From Batillaria attramentaria (lineage: Eukaryota > Mollusca > Gastropoda > Batillariidae), in the NCBI GenBank assembly GCA_018292915.2, contig JACVVK020000150.1, positions 960,501 through 1,024,500 of the forward strand: a stretch of 64,000 bases of DNA, given 5' to 3'. Both the position numbers and the translations under genes were made by a program. The notes under the pieces were generated by a model that saw only the letters and a list, made by a program, of their open reading frames with translations, searched no databases and had not been told where the DNA came from. Of this stretch, positions 51,957-64,000 are shown one piece after another (positions within the stretch are counted from its first letter, which is position 1; every line of letters starts with the position of its first letter).

Positions 51957-52380
51957 TGTATGGTATGGTATGGTATGGTATGGTATGGTATGGTAGACTT
52001 TTCCTCGGCACATCTATCCATCTCTATTGAGATGCTCATGGCGCCGCAGGGCTGGAGGTCGAGGCAGTGAAAGCCTGCTGCCGCTGGGCGCTACTTTTTG
52101 TGCAAACCTCCACCCTGCTATTCACTCTGGTGCGTGCAACAGTGTTTCTGTTTTACCACGCCACCGGCCACAGCCTACTCTTCTTCGAAAGATGAACGTG
52201 GGATTTTTAGCGTGCACACTTGATATTTGTGCGTGCATGTCTACACGCACATATGAGTCTGCACGTGGATGTGACTCGATATGGTATGGAAAAAGCCAAC
52301 CATATTCCTGCCCACCAGGGACTCGAACCAGGCAGCTCAGGATCCGAAGTCGGATGCCTTAACCACTAGACCAAATTCCC
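51957..52380 (-). mobile_element. SINE family 2 copy, reverse orientation, full head
   Basis: Left edge is a run of TATGG pentamers (the tail). The body matches 25563-25979 in reverse, and the right edge has inverted B box (GGGACTCGAACC) and A box (CCACTAGACCAAATTCCC). This copy retains the complete 5' end GGGAATTTGG. It lies in the presumed 5' intron of the coiled-coil gene. Confidence 0.92.
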
Positions 52381-52547
52381 TGTCTGTGAGTTAATGAACT
52401 GATCCTTTATGCTCAACTACAATTGACACCTGATCACAGAAATTCACCTCTCCCAGAATACTTTCAGACAAAAATGACTTGCACCATTGTTCATGGTTGG
52501 GTGGCTGTTAGTTTTCTTGTCCGTTGTTTTCCCCTGCATGCATATAC

Positions 52548-52869
52548 AAGTAGAAGGTGATATCATACATGTACAAGTAGAAGGTCATATCATACATGTA
52601 CAAGTAGAAGGTGATATCATACATATACAAGTAGAAGGTGATATCATACATGTACAAGTAGAAGGTCATATCATACATGTACAAGTAGAAGGTGATATCA
52701 TACATATACAAGTAGAAGGTGATATCATACATGTACATGTACAAGTAGAAGGTGATATCATACATATACAAGTAGAAGGTGATATCATACATGTACAAGT
52801 AGAAGGTGATACCATACATATACAAGTAGAAGGTGATATCATACATGTACAAGTAGAAGGTGATATCAA
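52548..52869 (+). repeat. 27-bp minisatellite, 12 copies
   Basis: Twelve copies of a unit with the core 'caagtagaaggtgatatcat', spaced 27 bp except one 33-bp interval, where an extra 'acatgt' is inserted. Two unit variants ('catgtacaag' and 'catatacaag') alternate through most of the array, suggesting expansion of a 54-bp dimer. Because 27 is divisible by three, open frames run through on both strands; I regard these as artefacts. Confidence 0.95.
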
Positions 52870-53354
52870 TTAAACAGGAGAGTGTGAATAAATGTATGAG
52901 AAAACAAGCACTGTACATACTGACACAATCGATCTTTGACAAAATCTGACAAGGTCTCTCAGTCTTCACAGTCTCTCTCTCAGTCTTCACAGTCCAGTCA
53001 TCAAAAGTGGGTCCCTCGATCTGTCTAGTCATAATGAACGTATCCCTAACACTTGAAAGAATAGAGATATATCGGGTATATGTGCAGCATAAACTACATT
53101 GTGACTGCTGCTGCGACCGAAACAATACATGTTTAATTATCTGCGTGTTAAATAAAACTAAGCAAAGGGATCAAAAACTGATCAAAACCTATTAATAGGT
53201 TTCGGATAGTTCCATTTCCGCCTTTCGCATTGAAGTGTATTCTGGAGTGCTGGTGGTGGCAAGGAAAGACGGGAAACTGCGGTCCCGGGGAATAGCTAAA
53301 GCAATAATCTGAAAGGGATACATTGCGAAACAAAATGGCAACCTTAACACTTAC

Positions 53355-53450
53355 CAGCCGCCTAGACACCAAACGCCTTGTCGGTTCTCGTCTCACTACA
53401 CTTCTGCGAATGCAGCGCCTCACTTGTGCTAGTGGTCGTCACGTGAGCGA
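53355..53450 (-). other. Candidate 5' non-coding exon and promoter area of the coiled-coil gene
   Basis: On the minus strand a strong donor (CTG then GTAAGTG) sits at 53355/53354. The sequence upstream of it (53355-53530) is richer in CpG than average and includes an E-box CACGTG at 53440. It would splice to the acceptor at 51253. The transcription start is not defined by sequence. Confidence 0.4.
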
Positions 53451-54501
53451 GAGGGGGAATCCCCATATATTTTCAGTATCGACCAATCATTGCCTGGATG
53501 AGTAGTGTGTTGGAGTTTCCGCCGACACCCCGACACAGACTTACGCCATCTCATTCCATGCGTTACGGGCAGTGCTTGTAAGTTCGTCCAACTCTGTACC
53601 GAGTCCTCCGCTTATTCTTGGAAGGACTCGCTTGGGGTCGTCTTCTACTCCTTCGGAACTATTACATTTAGAGTCGGGCTCGGAGAGCGTAATTAACTCA
53701 GTGGTACGTGTGACTCGATCGATCAGTATCTGGACTGCGCCGGGTCAGGACTCAGGACACTGACAGCGAGTTAAAAACGTTAAAACTGTGCATTGGATGG
53801 GGTGTTCGTTTAGAGGGTGGCGATGGTTGACTGCAGGTTGTGGAGGCTGTAGCCAAGTCTCTTCAGTCCGAAAGGACTCTTGAAAGTGAAGGAGCTGAAG
53901 TCAGCGGCACAGGATGGTAGTTTGTTTTTGTGTCCGTAGCCTGGTGCACCTTGCAGACTGCTCGGCGCTGGGCATACTCGACTGTCAGTCAGTTCTGCGG
54001 GATGTCCTTAGATTAGATGCAGACGAAACTTATTTTTCGGCACTGTGATGATCAGTCTTCTACTGGAAGGACTTTTATTCAAAGTTCCGTCCTGCGGCAC
54101 TAACCTTTGTTTTATCCGGCGTGCTGTGTGGTTTTCAGTGACCCGGCCACGCTAGGCAGAACTTGAATCGTAAACAAAGGATACTAGTTGCCCACAATTA
54201 GTTGCAATGGTGCCAGTTGTTTGGGGAAAACTCACGTACGAACCTTCTTCTTCACTGAACCACTCAGTGACATCAGACATGTCATCGTGTGACTTACATA
54301 ACTGGACGTGAGCTGAGGGATAGTAGTCAGTGTGTGACAAATGACTGAAGTCAAGTCATGGGAAACATCTGCCATACGTGCCTGTCTTTGTTTGACACTG
54401 AGTAGCCTTGTCAACACACACCGACTTAAAGATCTAAGGCCCCAACAAAAATCTTTCCAAAGTGTGAAAACGTTTTACAGAGTCGACCGTGCAAACACAG
54501 T

Positions 54502-54747
54502 CAACTCTGTCACAGTTGCAGACTTTTCAGCGTCCCTGAAACCCCAATAAAAGCCAAGGGCAGCCTGATTTCACAGCTCAGATTGCGTTTTGACACTGAG
54601 CGAGAAAGATCGTGCAGCACACAACACCCGCTACACGCGATGTGTCTCGCTCACTGACCAAAACCACAATAAAGTCACGGCAAACTCGTGCTCTGGTTTT
54701 ATAAGGGTCCCCGAAGTGCTGAAAACTCTGCAACTCTGACAGAGTTG
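54502..54747. repeat. Inverted repeat with 30-bp arms, 186-bp spacer
   Basis: 54502-54531 and 54718-54747 are inverted copies differing at two positions (caactctgtcacagttgcag and its near complement). A second inverted pair, 'cactgagcgaga' near 54594 and 'tctcgctcactg' near 54645, is nested symmetrically inside, so the whole block is a decayed palindrome, perhaps a MITE. No frame inside. Confidence 0.75.
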
Positions 54748-55611
54748 CCTGGATTATGCACAGTCAAAGGAGTCGCAGTTTTAAACATCACGATGTTTGC
54801 GGCTTTTTCTGAGATTGCAGATCTTTACGGCCTTCTTTCAAGTCATGTTTCTCTCCACCACGCTCCTCTGTCGGCACTGACAAGCTGGCAAGCCCGTTGA
54901 GCGGATGCTTTCGTGCGACTGTCACTCTCACACGGTCAGTTTAGCTGTTTCACCTGGTCCGGCGCACATAATCACCTACATAACGAACACCTGCACTTTA
55001 GTTCCACCTGAGTGAGTTTGTCCGCCGGGTTACCGAGAAACAGAGAACCAGTATATCGATGGATCAGTTACATTTTATTTTACCACCGCTGGCTACAGTA
55101 CAGGTGGAGAGAGAGAGAGAGAGCCGTGTGGTTTTGCAGCAGCAAGAACTTGTAAAACTAAGTACAAACGTCTGAAAATACAACTTGAAATGCTTCTTTT
55201 TCTGAAAAGAACTGCCCTTGTGGCGTCACTTCAGTCTAAACTATGATGAGATCTGTAAAAGATTTGACAGGAACCTGCAGGTACACAAGCCTTCACTGAC
55301 GTGGCGACATGACTGATTAGCGTGCTGAGGAGCTGAAACTAAGTGACGCAAAGCGAAAAGTACAGCCTTTAAGACGGCCGCGCTTACGGACAGGTTCAAG
55401 ATTGAAGACTTTATTTTCCGGCCTTTTTCCCTTTTGGGGTAGGGAGGATACAATTAACAAAAAATAAAACAATAACAAACAAACTGTGATCACATACAGA
55501 CGGAGAGATACTGAGTCAAGTTCGACAAAAGATATATGTTCAACATATATATACACAGGAAAGCGCAACCACACATGAAACATCTGGCAATCTAATGAAC
55601 AACAGCTTTCA

Positions 55612-55615
<4 letters not shown>

Positions 55616-55670
<55 letters not shown>

Positions 55671-55720
55671 ACTCTGACACACTAACTAACTAACTAACTA
55701 ATTAAGTAACTAACTAACTA
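55616..55720. repeat. (CA)n followed by (TAAC)n
   Basis: A CA run of nearly 60 bp, then about ten TAAC-type tetramers with one AATTAAG interruption. Confidence 0.9.
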
Positions 55721-55844
55721 TACAGTCCCACTCGCTTTCATAGCTGCAGACCGTTGCAGGTGAGTGTCGTTTGCATGGCCAGCAGAATTCACAAACGCAG
55801 CTGTTCCAAAAGAAACGTTGTCTGTGAGGCCAAGTAATCGCACA

Positions 55845-55925
55845 AGTCTACCAAGATCAACTCCAGTCTGAAGCTGCAAGGTGCCAGTTCTAAGATTACT
55901 ACCGCAGAACTGATCTTGGTAGACT
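55845..55925. repeat. Perfect 15-bp inverted repeat with 51-nt loop
   Basis: Arms AGTCTACCAAGATCA (55845-55859) and its exact complement (55911-55925) could form a stem. It lies just past the stop codon of the death-domain gene, in its likely 3' UTR, so an RNA structure is possible. No other support. Confidence 0.7.
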
Positions 55926-55977
55926 GACTTGTTGCCTGAGAAAATGAAGATTGAGCGCTAGCAAGTCGATGTACAGT

Positions 55978-64000
<8,023 letters not shown>

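Larger units (their letters stand above)
53530..55977. other. Gene-free interval between two minus-strand genes
   Basis: No exon was recognised. It holds a pair of inverted repeats (54502-54747), a GA run near 55088-55102, a (CA)n tract (55616-55673), a run of TAAC tetramers (55681-55720) and a short perfect hairpin (55845-55925). Confidence 0.55.

Noticed and set aside
52487..53125. Long open frames (128 and 205 codons) with a regular 9-residue repeat on both strands
   Set aside because: They are produced by the 27-bp minisatellite, whose unit length is divisible by three. There is no homologous domain and no splice context.

Overview
This is a eukaryotic, metazoan window. Genes are split into many short exons with GT-AG introns, microsatellites are very abundant, and tRNA-derived SINEs and degraded LINE pieces fill the introns and intergenic DNA. 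The protein-coding content and repeat style fit a lophotrochozoan, most likely a mollusc and perhaps a gastropod; that placement is an inference from general impression only. I built exon models by hand from splice signals, reading-frame phase across junctions, and remembered similarity to animal orthologues. Four models close perfectly in phase from start codon to stop codon.

Layout. (1) 1-137: tail of an unidentified + strand gene, followed by its probable 3' UTR and about 5 kb without other genes. (2) 5447-18358, minus: SLC30A7 (ZnT7 Golgi zinc transporter), 11 coding exons, 402 aa. Its 6.2 kb first intron is packed with duplications, a LINE scrap, a broken three-exon gene-like model, and about 20 copies of a 16-bp motif. 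(3) 18756-23591, plus: NADK2 (mitochondrial NAD kinase), 9 exons, 440 aa, head-to-head with SLC30A7. (4) 23592-27946: SINEs and a 1 kb foldback element. (5) 27947-31932, minus: DPH5 (diphthine methyl ester synthase), 8 exons, 282 aa. (6) 32192-45916, plus: UBE3C (HECT ubiquitin ligase), 24 exons, 1082 aa, head-to-head with DPH5. (7) 46.8-49.9 kb: intergenic, with a dead LINE reverse transcriptase. (8) 49986-51248, minus: an unrecognised coiled-coil/Cys-His protein of 291 aa, probably with a 5' non-coding exon near 53.36 kb. (9) 53.5-55.9 kb: no gene seen; inverted repeats and microsatellite. (10) 55978 to beyond 64000, minus: an unrecognised multi-exon protein ending in a death domain, open at the right edge.

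The housekeeping genes form two divergent pairs (SLC30A7/NADK2 with 397 bp between start codons; DPH5/UBE3C with 259 bp), each probably sharing a bidirectional promoter. The genes do not form a common pathway: zinc loading of the secretory route, mitochondrial NADP synthesis, eEF2 diphthamide modification and proteasome-associated ubiquitin-chain elongation are separate functions. The most interesting non-coding observations are the paired 16-bp inverted motif in SLC30A7 intron 1, the presequence part of NADK2 exon 1 that recurs in intron 4 of the same gene, and the nested foldback element at 26.2-27.2 kb. The most interesting coding observation is the unassigned death-domain protein.
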